In this document: in pieces, positions 33,738 through 45,345 of the stretch
Position numbering within the stretch: position 1 is the stretch's first letter
Layout of the letters: every line of letters begins with the position of its first letter
NCBI RefSeq assembly: GCF_003073045.1
Contig: NC_037591.1
Span: forward strand, 25,143,319 to 25,207,318
Reading direction: 5' to 3'
Length of the DNA: 64,000 nucleotides
From: Pomacea canaliculata
Taxonomy: Eukaryota > Mollusca > Gastropoda > Architaenioglossa > Ampullariidae
Notes under the pieces: model-generated
What the model saw: only the letters and a program-made list of their open reading frames with translations
The model's database searches: none
What the model was told of the DNA's origin: nothing
Translations under genes and position numbers: made by a program

Positions 33738-36427
33738 CTAGGATACTGTGACATTAAGACAGATGTCTGGAGGTCTAAAAGCAGCATCCGGTACATCCTG
33801 AATCGTAACGTTGTAGTAGGAAATAGTTTTGAAGACATTTTCTGGAAAAATTGAATCAAATTCCTTTTTAAAGTATGTCAATTGTACTGGGAACATCAGT
33901 ATTTTCCGTGCTTGTTTTCGTAGACTATACCAGGGCTTCTGCTTACGCAAAAAATTGCGTACAGTACGAATTAAAAGTTTCGGAGGACCCCTTCAATTTT
34001 CGTCAATGGGGTCCCAGGGGACCTCTTCAAATTTGGGCGAAGAACTGATACAAAATTGGGTAAGTGTAGTGTCTGACATCGTAGCCCAATCTATTGTTGT
34101 CGTCTGCTACAGGGTGAGAGTTACTTCCCTTGCACTGAGTTTTTTCCCTTACCGGGAAGAGTTCTAACCTATTTCCAAGATGTCGTTGACAGCGTGGTTA
34201 AAATCATCGTCTCAGAAACGGAAAGAAAGTGAGCAGCCCAAGTACAGTGAGCATAAACTCATCACAGATGCTTGCACAGACATCATGGCACAGAAATCTC
34301 GCCGTTTCTGACTAGACATTACAGCGCTTTGTGTGCGTGAAAGGCAGTTGACAAAGTAGTTGATTTGTTGGGGTTTTTTTTTCAGCTTTGCAAAGGGACC
34401 CCTTAGAGTTAGCCTGGGACCCCTTAGAAATCTGAAAAAGGGGTCCCTGGGACCCCAAAGAATTAAGCCTTAGCAGAAGCCCTGCTATACCATATCTGTT
34501 TTATGAGAAAGGATGAAAAAATATTATAATGTATAATATATTATTATTTGCGAGCAATCTTTGCTTCACCGAACAGGAAATAAATATCAAGAGACAAATT
34601 GAAATACAAAAATATTCGGTACATAAGGAAAATGGTTAAGAAGAGAAAGTTGATAAGGTTGAAAAAAGTAAAGCAATCCGAACTTTCAAGAGAGAGAGAG
34701 AGCAAGAAAAATGATCAGGAATAATTTGAAATTGTTCTACAAATGATTTTCAGCTCTGGGCAGAAGGTATGGGAACAATCACAAATCATGTGCCGCTAAC
34801 GCAATAATAAAAAAAATCCGTTTCATGGAGGAAACAGTAAGCCAACAGTTCTTTCAAAATATTTTACATAACGTACGTCCATCGAAGCCTCCCCATTGTT
34901 CCTCAAAGATGGGCATGTGCGTGTTCTGCGACAAGGACACGCGGTAGTTGAGACCATCTGGGGCGACGCCCGCCAGCTCCAGGGCCCACACACTGTTCTG
35001 GTCCGTCCCGTAGTAGGACTTGACAAAAGTTACAGTCGCATTTTCTGCACAGAGAGAGAGGTAGGAAGCTAGCAGGCATGCCAGACTAATGATTAAAAAC
35101 AGGTCTTCCAAGGGAAAGTATAGAATTTCACGTCTAAAGGGGAAGTGTTTGCAGCTATTCTAAAATAAACAGGAGTGAGAAAGGTGAAGGATTCAGAAGT
35201 CCGCATGGACGACACCTAATAACTTAGATGTGTAGAAGAAAGGAAAGCAAAATAAAAATAAAATAAATTTATATGGAAAGAATCATATCAGAAATGAACA
35301 TTGTGTATGTAAAGTGGTGAAAAAATTATTATAACATGGTTTGATCTTTGGGGCTCTTCAAAGGCAGTGAGCTATAATTTTATCAATTAACATTATCTGT
35401 CTTACTTTGAAACATCTGTGAATAATTTTGAGCTAACTGTTGTTTTGAAAATTTCCCTCCTCACGAACATTAATCTTAGATTTTAATTGGATGCCAGCAA
35501 ACTAAACAAAATGCGGTCTGAACAAAAGAACTCAGAGAAAAAAAAATGTGTTTGAACATGCACATCGCAGCTAATGGAAAAGAAATGCTCGACACAATTT
35601 TGTTGAACTGAAAGTGGAATCAGGCAATGTGAAAAGGAAGTCCAACGGATATCGTATAACATACCTGGCACACACATAGGGAAGAAGGGTCCAGGCAGCT
35701 TTTCTTTGATGCAGGTTTGGTCGTCTGTCATCGTGTACAAAATGCTCTGTGACAAGGAGTCAAACACGTTCATATCGTTTTCTGCTAATGAGATGAAAAC
35801 AGCCGCAGTTTCGTCTTCAATCTATACAATGGTATAAACCATCAGACATTCGAAATGATTATTAGTTTTATCGTACGCACCGCTGGGTAGTCGTAAATTC
35901 TCCACAGGTAGCCTTTGTCTTCGGGTGCGATTGGAATATCGATCATTGACAGCTTTTGCAGTGTGGCTGAGTACCTTATATACCCGTATGTCTACAAGAC
36001 AGGTAAACAGAAGAGCAGACCATGAATACATAAACAACTTCAGTTTGTGCCCTGCCTATCACAATGAGCTATAAGTTTGTTTGGATAGACAGTAAGAAGC
36101 TTGAAGTCTAATGTAATCACTGTTTTGTACCACGAACATATAATTAATAAGCGGCGATAATTAGCCTAAATTAATACTTAAAATAATAAAATAATTCCTA
36201 ATATAAATTCAACATACTCTGGTAATTGTGTAAGTGCCGTGTGCATCGACAGTTCCCTCAGTTATCCCTCTTCCTCCCATCCATGCCTCAGGAACACACC
36301 AACCCTGGGATTGTCTCCCCGAGTGAGGTGCTCTCCCTTTAGGATGCGTTTTACTCCAGGCTCTTCCTGCTGATGCAATGACCATGATGATCAGAGCGAT
36401 GGACAGGTACTGGGTAGATGACACCAT
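33738..36427 (-). CDS. Ependymin-related secreted protein, five exons
   Basis: Exons 36218-36427, 35881-35991, 35665-35821, 34877-35044 and 33738-33841 join in phase to 750 nt, 249 residues. The start at 36427 gives a signal peptide (SIALIIMVIASAGRAWS). The ependymin pattern is visible: GWCVPEAWMGG near the start, then a beta-rich body with KGYLWRIYDYP, TCIKEKLPGPFFP (the conserved Cys and FxP region), and a C-terminal IQDVPDAAFRPPDICLN, matching the family's '..DP..F.PP..C' ending. Ependymin-related proteins are secreted glycoproteins that bind lipid and calcium. In molluscs they occur in mantle, shell matrix, nervous system and mucus. Potential N-glycosylation sites include NAT and NVT. Intron 4 carries a hAT-like MITE. 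The assignment rests on motif order rather than a computed alignment. Confidence 0.8.
33931..34484. mobile_element. hAT-like MITE, 554 bp
   Basis: Perfect 12-bp terminal inverted repeats CAGGGCTTCTGC / GCAGAAGCCCTG. They are flanked by CTATAC at 33925-33930 and 34485-34490. A 6-bp duplication is short for hAT (usually 8), though some hAT groups use other sizes. Inside, GGGGTCCC/GGGACCCC blocks form sub-terminal palindromes. No transposase frame is present. It lies in intron 4 of the ependymin-related gene. Confidence 0.85.
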
Positions 36428-36744
36428 TCCGATTTAGAGAGTCGTGCGGAAATGAAAACCTGTGAATAATTACAGCTCAATGTTTGAAAACACGTTTTGG
36501 ACAAAATCTAGAAATTTTGCCACGAAGCGACAATTAAAATAAACGTAAACGGGAATGAGGGAATTATCATCAGAAGAGCTTTGTAACTTCAAAAATTTAA
36601 ATATAAGGCATGCTTGCATTATGTTTATATATACAATTATATGTATGTATTCTTAGTGTATAAATCTATGCATGCAAAAATATTACTATAAATTATAGGT
36701 ACATGTATATATATGTATCCTTTTTATTTCTATTACATTCACAG

Positions 36745-36940
36745 CGTTTGTTTTGATAGTCCTATCTAGTGCCAGTGGCTTGCATCATGACTGGCCTATT
36801 AACCACAACAAATGTTTCGGTCACACACCATCTCAGTCCCCTGAACACTACAACAGTTGCTGTCCGGATAAAGCACAGCCGAATGATCGCGATGAAGGCA
36901 GAGAAATGTATTTCAGAAATCCGACTGCCAGTTTATTCAG
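36745..36940 (+). other. Candidate exon of a secreted Cys-containing peptide
   Basis: Open over 196 nt between a good acceptor (TATTACATTCACAG) and a donor (TTCAG|GTACCT). The frame reads FVLIVLSSASG, like the end of a signal peptide, then a hydrophilic region with NKCFGH and NSCCPDK, ending NPTASLFR. It would enter in phase 1 and leave in phase 2. I could not find the first exon with its ATG. A weak downstream partner at 37999-38152 fits the phase. It may be a chance open frame. Confidence 0.33.
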
Positions 36941-38217
36941 GTACCTTTTGTAATGTTTATTACTTGTAACATCTAATCGTGGCTGAAATCAACATGTTTG
37001 ATCATAGCGAGATAACCTCCTGTGTCTTACCTGTACGCAGATGAACTAGCCTGCGACCTGTGACGACTTTGAAAGATAAGAGGTGCCATGTCTTTCTAAA
37101 TTCTGATCATAATTTGTTGTCATAAAACAGCTGATTTCACGCGATCATGTGTGGCACAGGGAGCGAGTGAAGAGAGAGAGAGAGGTGTGGGTATGGGACA
37201 TGTGAGGTTGATAGGCGCGTAATGTGTGAGGTTGACAAAGGCGGGTAATGTGTGAGAGAAGAGAGCAATAGGATGGAAACAATGCTTAAATGCAACACGT
37301 GGAGAATGTGAACCATCTGCTTTAGAATCGATCGACTAGCAAACAAATGGATAACACAGAAAACAACCAGCTGAAACGACTGTAATATCACGGTGAACTG
37401 TTTCCGCAAAGCAGACAGGAGGACATATAAATGCGCGAACAGCACGAGAGGAGCACTGGACACATGGCTACCCAAGCTTTGGATGCGCTCCACGCAGGAC
37501 ACGACTTGTGTCGCGAGATTCTCGATATTGGCCTCGGCGCCGTGAGCTTAGTGGACCTTCGATGATGAGATGTGAATTTATGAGGACAATCATTTTCTCT
37601 CTGTCATATTCTCTTCGTCTAGCAACCTGAACTGTGCAGACTGATACACAAAGGTCTTAAAACCCTGCTTCTTCTGGTTTTTGAAAGAAATTGCTAATCT
37701 TCGTGACCTCGTGAACTTCCAGAAACATGAATTTTCCAGGAGTTTGTTGTGTTTTATCGTTGGACTAGGCACGTTTCACAAGGTACCAAAAACAAAGAGC
37801 TGGTGAAAATGAGTAAGACGACAAATAATTGTACACGGACAGTTACAAAACGAGACGAGTAAAGATTAACGAATTTTTTTCTCTTCGATTTTTGGCTGAG
37901 GATGCTAACACGTCATCGGCGAGGAGTTTCTGACACGAATTTTCTGTGTGCCACACCTACGTTGCAACGCCGTTTTCTTTCGTTTGCTGTTTTCAAAGAA
38001 ACCACAACCGTCAACAATTCCGGAGATTAAGTGTTTTAATTCTGTGGTACTCATCCAAAGAACTTTCCGCGAAACAGATAGGAGGGTTAAACGAAGTTTC
38101 TCTTATTTATGTTAAAAGTTCACGTGACAAGCACGGGCCAAGATGCGTGTGAGTGTGTCGGCGCGTGCAGGTCTTGATTTGAGTTGAGCGACGAGAAACG
38201 TGAACCACGCTACGAAC
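36941..38217. other. Intergenic stretch, no firm gene
   Basis: This holds a low-complexity patch near 37160-37260 with imperfect repeats of AATGTGTGAGGTTGA, and the 5' flank of the Sushi-TM gene. A minus-strand frame at 37137-37502 is repeat-driven and lacks support. Confidence 0.4.
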
Positions 38218-40846
38218 ATGGCTGCAAGTAAGTATCTTACTCTCCTGTTCTGCTTTTTTCAGTCAACAAAATAATGTGATGGCTGTGAGGAAGATGATAA
38301 TATTGATGAGAATGACAATCATGTTGAGGAGACCTTTCCAGAGAATACTTTGCTTTTTCAAAATTACTTTAAAAACTGGATAGGTATTCGGTGGCATTGA
38401 GGGGGAAAATTAAGGTGAAATAATACTAATTGTTGCTAAATGAGTGATTGCTTTTTCCGGAGCAACACATTGCTTGCAGGAGGTATTGACGTTAGTTTCG
38501 TCCCTTTGTTATAAAGTGAACATAACAAAGCATAAAGCAGCTTAAGAACACACCAACCAACATCGTCTGTCGTCTGCTAGAGGCAGCAGTGTTGAGGTGT
38601 GCAAATGAATCCAGTTTTTTCGGATCACTTTCTGTTGGCGTTCCCCGAACTTAATTCTTAATAATTAATATTATATTCAATTAATATATTATTGTGATGT
38701 GCGATATAAATATATTTTATTATTATTATCAACCTTGCTTGTATAAAGGATATAACCTTAGCCAGAGTTGTGGTATATCACATCAACCATGACAGCTTTT
38801 TCCCTCGGAGATTCTGTCATCTGCGGTAATCGTGTGCTCGGTCCCTGAAGTGTTCACAGAGAATATAGATGCATGCATGCTCTCTGGTGTTCACGAGTTT
38901 TCAGCTGCGTTTTGAAGGGTTTAATCTTCTCCAGGATATTTGAACGGGGTCCAGCTGTCAAAGCCGGTTACAAGGCTAGAGATTGTCAGACTGTTGCAGA
39001 CTTCAAGTTTAAATAGAAATCCACTTCTCCATAAGTTAATTGTAAATAAGTTTGGTCTCTGCTACTGTTGTCTGAGCAATGTATGACCCGACTAAGGGTT
39101 TTTGTCCCCTGGGTAGGTCAGTGTATTGCGTCCCAACCTTTCAAGCAACAGATGGTCATCTTTGTTTGCGATAATAAGTCTAAACACCGACGATATACAG
39201 TCGCAGGTGGTGGGTGGTGTCAGACTAATACCATCTCCTTGCTGTTTACAGTTACAGGGGTTTGGTTATGGCTATTTGCTGAAGGATGAAGAAGCAGTTA
39301 TAGCCATTCATTCTTGCCGTCATGGAATCTTTGAGTTTCTTAATAATAGCTTATTGATTGAGGAGTTGCACGTGTGACGTGTATCAACATTGCTAATAGC
39401 TGAGTTATTGAACTTAGGTGTTTGAACAGACTTATCGAACTCATTGAACGAGTGGGCGTAGAGTCGTGTGCCCTTAGTGAACTGTAATTAATAGTGACGG
39501 TAATATTTAAGCTGTATTTTATTCGCTGTAATTAAAATTAAGCTCTGGCTTTGTAAAGCGATGTGACTAAATTATACGCTTCCCCCTGCTTGGGTGTAGC
39601 ACATAACTTGAATGGCGCGTCGAACGCTGGTTTCCCTGGATCCAATCTTTGTGTTTTATTTTGTTTTCAATTTTAGAAGCCACAGTTCAGTGCCCAGACC
39701 TGGCAAGTGCCTCGATGGATGCAGTTATTCTGACAAAGGAAAATGTCGCCTCACTGAAGGTGGACAGCAGCCGGACAGAGCCTGGCACGGTTGTCAACAT
39801 CTCGTGCTTAGCAGCTCCACAGTTCCGACTGGTGGGAGCCACCACCCTCACGTGCCTTGCCAACGGTCAGTGGGATAAAACCATTCCAGTCTGTGTGCCA
39901 GCTGCAGGAAGCCAGAGTACAAATATGAATACTGTCAGTGCGACGAATAACACCACTGGAAGCGACATTTCCATGCTGCCCATGATCGTGATAGCAGGAA
40001 TCGTGGGAGTCATATTTCTCTCCCTTGCTGTTGTAATGGTTGTAGTTCTTGTGCAGAGGGGAAGACAACGGTGAGAGAAAGAATGTGTGTGTAGGGGAGT
40101 GGGGGTGGCAAAAAAAAAAAAAAAAAATGTTTGTTATATCTGTGTTTCTGTATTGGAGGTTATGATTTATGCATGGAATATACCACTGGTGTTTTTATCC
40201 GTTATATACAATACACCGCTGGAATATATCAAAATGTATGACCTGTCAAAAGTTCAGAACTAGAAAAGAGAGAAAGGAAGACTAATAGTAATTTCAAGAA
40301 GACATGGAGTAGAACTAGAATTTTCAGCAAAATGTATTTTGTATGTACATTGGATGTTCATGAGTTTGTTTTCTTCAAAGTAACAGCCACAGCAAACGGA
40401 GGTTGGACGATCTGCCAGCAGACAGGTGGCACATGCGCAGTGACCCGGTGCCGCTGGACATCGGCGACATTGTCGACAACGTCAGTTCGCGGTGTCCGCC
40501 TGGACCACACGTGCACGGCTCGTGAGTGTAATTACTAATTACATTAAGTCCACACAGGCACGCACAAGACTAACCTAACAGAGTTGCGCACGAAAAGTCG
40601 GAGAACTAAACAGTGATACCTGTTTGTTTGTTTGTATGTATCAGAGAAAGAGATCAGCTTCACAACACCCTCGCGCGCCAACCACAAATGCCCCATGACA
40701 ACTTGTCAGTCTCGGAGAGGTCACAGAGGATCACCTCGCCCGTTTCCTACAACGGTCCAAGTCAAAGAGAGTCACCCTCCGTCCACAATTATGAGAGGCA
40801 AAATATTCGGACTTGGCACGATTTATTTTTTCCAGGCAATTACTGA
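38218..40846 (+). CDS. Sushi (CCP) domain single-pass membrane protein
   Basis: Exons 38218-38227, 39677-40070, 40381-40521 and 40645-40846 join in phase to 747 nt, 248 residues. One Sushi domain (about 8-80) runs from QCPDLASAS through NISCLAAP, a Thr-rich strand with LTCLANGQWD, to IPVCVP; this is the Cys-Cys-Cys-W-Cys pattern of CCP modules, used for binding at cell surfaces. A Ser/Thr/Asn linker leads to a transmembrane helix (MLPMIVIAGIVGVIFLSLAVV), then QRGRQR stop-transfer charges and a cytoplasmic tail of about 110 residues with no recognised domain. The first exon gives only MAA before the domain, so no cleaved signal peptide is visible. An alternative first exon is possible. Two AATAAA signals follow the stop. 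Confidence 0.78.
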
Positions 40847-40880
40847 TATTTGAAGTGAGTGTTTAGATGATTTTCCTTAA

Positions 40881-41028
40881 AATAAACATTGTTAACGTTT
40901 ATTATTTTGTGCGTTACACCCGTACCTGTACCCCGAAGGTTTGTGTGCATGTGATTTTGAATGCAGAGATACGGGATGTGCAGAAAGTAGTTTTGCCACG
41001 TCGCAAATACAGAAGCTTGTAAAATAAA
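40881..41028 (+). terminator. Polyadenylation signals of the Sushi-TM gene
   Basis: AATAAA occurs at 40881-40886 and again at 41023-41028, 35 and 177 bases past the stop codon. Alternative 3' ends are likely. Confidence 0.6.
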
Positions 41029-41138
41029 GACAACCTGCGTTTCTGAATTGTTATGCAAGCGTTCTCTCCTGCTTCATGAGTCATTTCGCCAGACCAAGTA
41101 GAATCGGGGCTGTGAAGAACAGCTGGATAATTGGTGCA

Positions 41139-41190
41139 ATGTTGTTGTTGTTGTTGTTGTTGTTTGTTGTTGTTGTTGTTGTTGTTGTTT
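41139..41190. repeat. (GTT)n microsatellite
   Basis: GTTGTTGTT repeats with a few interruptions, between the Sushi-TM and Cys-rich peptide genes. Confidence 0.8.
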
Positions 41191-41570
41191 ATCTAGGTCT
41201 TGTTAATAGAAGTAAATTTATACACACATATCACGAAAACGAAGAAATCTTCGTTTTTACAGTCGACTGACCAGGGCACCCCAGGTGATTTCTCCAGCTA
41301 CGATACAATTGTCAACTTTCATCCTGTCACTTCATTTAAGTCAGGTTTAATTCATAATTAATTTTGCGATGCGTGGCCTTACTGTAGCTGAATAGGAAAA
41401 CTCTTGTTGCACTCTTGATGCCCTTTCCTGGCTTGAGGATAACAGTTCAATTGGGACAAAGGAAGGGGAAACAGTGCCCGGACTCAAAAGCTTTCTAATT
41501 CAAGGGTAGATTATGCAGTGGCATTCGTCTTCTGACAGTGCGGAACGGATCGAGCGTCAATGAGAAGAAT

Positions 41571-41710
41571 TGAATTGAATTTAATTGAATTTAATTTAAT
41601 TTAATTTAATTTAATTTAATTTAATTTAATTTAATGTGTGCACTTGTAGCGCGCACCATTACTGCCGAGATTGGTCTCACTCTCTGCGCTGACCAGTAAG
41701 GATAAAGGAA
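41571..41710 (-). mobile_element. (TTTAA)n run with CR1/L2-like LINE tail
   Basis: A (TTTAA)n microsatellite at about 41571-41634 abuts about 70 bases that match the LINE 3' tails at 16.98 and 22.45 kb (GACCAGTAA and TCTCTGCGCTG motifs). Such LINEs often end in short tandem repeats. Confidence 0.5.
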
Positions 41711-42175
41711 GACAATGTTACTCAACATTCTTTCACAGACATTTACTGCTATACCTGCTATACCTCTGTTTTCAACACTATTCGTAGTCCTCAAAATAAT
41801 CATCGTCATGTTAAAATCGCAATCACAAAGAAAGTTAATAGGATTCTGTTTACATCCGTTTTATTGCTTCATGAATATGTTGTCTAAACAGTTTTCTAAA
41901 AGCAAATTTCTTGTGACCTGATTTGCAAGCGTTTTAAAAATACACTGGCGATCACTAAAAGTTATTGACACTTTCTTTATATTTAGTGGTTTAGGTGGCA
42001 AATTTTTACCGAATAACCACAAGATACTAATTTTTTTTAGTTGTGCTATAAGTCTCTATAATATCTCCAACAACGAAATAAACCATTGGTCTCTACGATG
42101 CTTTGGTTGGTGTAATTTTTAGATTCTAGATCGTGGTGTGGCGTACTCTTGGTACAGGACCCGGAGTCTTTAATT

Positions 42176-43380
42176 TCATGCCAGCACAGTCCCATTGCCG
42201 TTGCAGCAAGAACAGCAACAATGACAACAACAAGAGCAGCAACCTGACCGGACAAAAGCTCTCTTTTTGATTAGTTCAAGAAGATTGTCACCTGAAAAAA
42301 AATAATAATGCAAAATTTGTAAAGCGCATACTCACACTCCTAAGCGCCTAAGAACAAGAACGAGACATGGACAGCATACGAGGGACAGGAAAATAAATGA
42401 ATGAAACATTAAGAAAGAATAAACAACAGCACTAATGATGAATAAAAGCAAAAATAGAAAACGCAAAGAGAAGCCAAATAACAAGAGCTAATAGTATCCC
42501 GATATTGCAAAAGGAAGGCGAGCAGGGAAGATTGTGAAAAAGGACGAGGGTGGTGGGAAAGGTGGAGTAATGCGTACGGAAGAGGTGCGTTTTCAGTGCA
42601 CGTTTAAATGGATTCAATGGGTAGGTGGCGGATATGGAAAGGGAGAGAGTTCCATTGTTTCTCTGCACAATAACTAAAAATCCTGTGGAAAATATGCTCA
42701 ATAAGACTGTGTTGGGAGGCCGCGCCATCCATGTGCAAAACTTCTCACGTTACTCGTTTGACCATTTATTTGTTTTGATATCCGCAAAGTGAATAAGTAG
42801 CCGAAATGATGAAACACATAGCAACACAGTTTGTGCTACTGTTTATTTCCCTTGCTAGAACATTTTTCAATCCCCAACCGGCTGGAAGCTGTGAGAAAGA
42901 CACCGACCGGAATAAAGAAAAAGGAGAAACGCTGAACAGATCTCTAAAGAATTAAAATCCGGGAATCCAGGATTTATTTTAATACAAGATAACTTAAAAA
43001 TATAGAAATATTAGGAACACTTTTAAAAACATTGAAAGAGTGCCCTTCACTCTTTTTCATTTTAAATTATACGTATTAAAGAAATCCCGAGAACCTGAGA
43101 AAATATTATTTTACCTCCATTAGTTCATATCAAATAAAAGTGTTTAAAAATATTTTTCCACTTATTTTATTAAAACTATTTTAGTTTCGGCTAGCGCCTT
43201 GCGTGTCGAACCCCATATGTTAAGAGGCATTAATAACTAGCATTTGACCAAAACTAAGTCACAACAAGCGTCCAAAAATGCTTCATAATTCCTACCTTTC
43301 TTTACTGGATTAGACGTTGTGGAGGTTAGCAGCAGTGCCACCAAAAGCAGACCGACTACTACTCCAGTTCTACTCATTGT
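42176..43380 (-). CDS. Secreted peptide with ten clustered cysteines
   Basis: Coding exons 43296-43377 and 42176-42291 join in phase to 198 nt, 65 residues. Residues 1-22 are a clear signal peptide (GVVVGLLLVALLLTSTTS). A short pro-region with LELIKKR (dibasic site 36-38) precedes a 27-residue peptide in which ten of residues 45-57 are Cys (CCSCCCHCCCSCC). The exon with the ATG begins at an acceptor (CTTACTTTCGCAG at 43381), and a TATA box with a likely 5' UTR exon lies at 43.82-43.91 kb, so the gene has a full promoter-to-stop layout. The Cys run comes from a GTT/TGC-rich stretch, so it may have grown from a simple repeat. Metal binding, or a dense disulfide cluster, is possible. I recognise no family. 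ATTAAA directly after the stop could serve polyadenylation. Confidence 0.58.
42295..42725 (-). mobile_element. CR1/L2-like LINE 3' end in intron
   Basis: The minus strand carries an ORF2 tail with NPFKRALKTHLF, typical of CR1/L2-type elements. It is followed by a 3' UTR ending GCGC...TTTACAAATTTTGC and (ATT)n at 42299-42308. It sits in the intron of the Cys-rich peptide gene, in the same orientation, and its tail touches the splice acceptor at 42292. It is strongly 5'-truncated. Confidence 0.7.
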
Positions 43381-43824
43381 CTGCGAAAGTAAGAGAAAAA
43401 AATACAATTAAAGGCAAATGTAAACTAGACCAAATAGATAATCAACTTATTGTGGAATGCATAGTGTTGAAAATTAGGCAGGACTTAGGATCCGGTCCGA
43501 TGAAAAGAGTTCGTTAAAAGGTTTCTTCTTGTTTCTTCTTATGTCTTTCGAAATAAGACATAAGAAAGACCCGATTTATTTGCACCATAAAGCAAGGTTT
43601 ATTTGCATGAATATGGAATGTATGTGAAGGTAAACTCCACTAATCACTTCTTAAAAGTAGGAAATAGCCCAACAGCTAAAAACTAACACAAATGCCTGCA
43701 CCACACAGCTTATGATAAGTGCGTGTTTGTATACTTGTCAAATATGAAATGTGACCATACATAGAGGGTGAAACGTGGACAGATAGAAGATATGATAGAG
43801 AAATAGATGGGCAAAATACTTTAC

Positions 43825-43885
43825 CAATGTCTTTTTTTTCCTGCTGTGAGACGGCGTTCGGGAACTGCACCAGGAAGAACAGGTT
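43825..43885 (-). other. Probable 5' UTR exon of the Cys-rich peptide gene
   Basis: It starts about 30 bases after a TATATAAAG box and ends at the donor ACATTG|GTAAAG (exon end 43825). The next exon begins at 43380 with ACAATG. The transcription start is estimated from the TATA spacing only. Confidence 0.5.
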
Positions 43886-43905
43886 TCCTACTTGACAGGA
43901 ATGGG

Positions 43906-43914
43906 CTTTATATA
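43906..43914 (-). promoter_or_regulatory. TATA box of the Cys-rich peptide gene
   Basis: TATATAAAG on the minus strand, a near-perfect TATA box, lies at the expected distance upstream of the putative 5' UTR exon. A strong TATA box suggests regulated or tissue-specific expression. Confidence 0.6.
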
Positions 43915-44457
43915 GATGGACAAACATGTGAAAAACAAGAACACCCAACAGAAGAGTAAGGCCAGACCGTGCTTGCAAAGAAAAGCTTTCTATCACAAAC
44001 ATCCTGGTTGCTTGTAAGTATAGTAAAACCACCAGTGGAATGATAATAAACAACTCAACTATTTTTAGATTGCCTTTATTGTAGTATCTTTTAATATCAA
44101 CATGTCTCACGATGTCTGACAAAAAGGACGGGCCGGGTAGGGGCTGTTTTGGACTTGGTTTCGCGGCTGGGTGAAGGCCTCAGTCTGTGCAATATTTCAA
44201 CAAAAAAAAAAACTGTTTACGAATGTTTCAGGCGAAAAACATATCGAATCACGACACCTGGAGATGTCAAGTTTCAAAACACTAAAGTGCGATTCACAGG
44301 TCAGGCGGAAGGGGCGAGCAATGAGTGAAATGGCGGACTGGTGCTCAGAAAGCATCTACAGCATTGTGACCTTTTGGTCACGTGCTTCTTGTGAGAATGA
44401 AGCTGGACACCGATTATTTACAGCGTGAAGAAAGATTAAGGTCCACGCAGGTACTGG

Positions 44458-44532
44458 TCCTGTCTATAACTGGGGTGACCTGCCCTGACTATAACTAGGT
44501 GACCTGCCCTGTCTGTGACTAGGGTGGCCTGC
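44458..44532. repeat. Minisatellite of about 27 bp, three units
   Basis: Three imperfect repeats of a unit like CTGTCTATAACTAGGGTGACC, with drift between units. Confidence 0.65.
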
Positions 44533-45345
44533 ACACTGAAAAAAAGTGTTTGGCACTCGAACAGATCGACACTCAACCATAATATATTCTTAAGGTATTA
44601 TTGTATAAAGAAAATAATACGAAAGTGTTTATACTTAACAATTACGAAAAATAAAAATCCCGAAAATATTTTGCTCAAAAGCTACAAGAATGAACAATAT
44701 CTAATAAGGAGGAATGTAATATGTTAAGATAGTAATCTGTAAACAACATGAAATTTCGCTAATGCCCTTGTAAAATAGTCTTTACAAGAACATTGTGGAA
44801 ATAAACACATACCTTTTCTTGGGCTATATTTGTAGAGCTGTTATTTCATTTAAGAGAAAAAAATGCATCATTGCTATCTAATAGACTTTAATATACATGT
44901 ATGTGACTTTGAATTGAATGTGCGTGCGCGCGCTTGTGTGCGTGCAAATGTCTTCGCACATATGTGTGCGTGTGCTCTCACATAGGTGCCGCTATTTGCG
45001 TATGTTTACAACTATGTAAGGTGACTAGCTTGTAACAGCTGTTTCCAGAAATAACTTGTATTTACTGCCCTATTGGGTAAACAAATCTTCTACGATAGTC
45101 AATAGTACATCGATCCTTGTTGACAGGGACTGTTACCTAAGCTCGCCTGGGTAAGTCCTCCTACATTTCATTTTAAACTTGCTGAGCCCGTCAGTTCTTT
45201 CATTTGTCCTAATATCAGGGAATTGCATTCCACTGTACAAGCTGAGATCTTTCATTCTAATGTATATAAAACTAGGGCTTTCTTATATCACGTCCTCTTA
45301 GCCGTAGTAGAATCTATCCATTCTGTCGCCCCCTTCTTAGTGGTT

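Noticed and set aside
37137-37502. 121-codon minus-strand ORF
   Set aside because: Second half is a simple repeat of Ser/His/Leu codons; no start context, splice site or family support.
42046-42255. Alternative hydrophobic frame of the Cys-rich exon (ALVVVIVAVLAATAMG)
   Set aside because: It needs a phase-0 entry, but the signal-peptide exon leaves in phase 1; the Cys frame fits and closes exactly.
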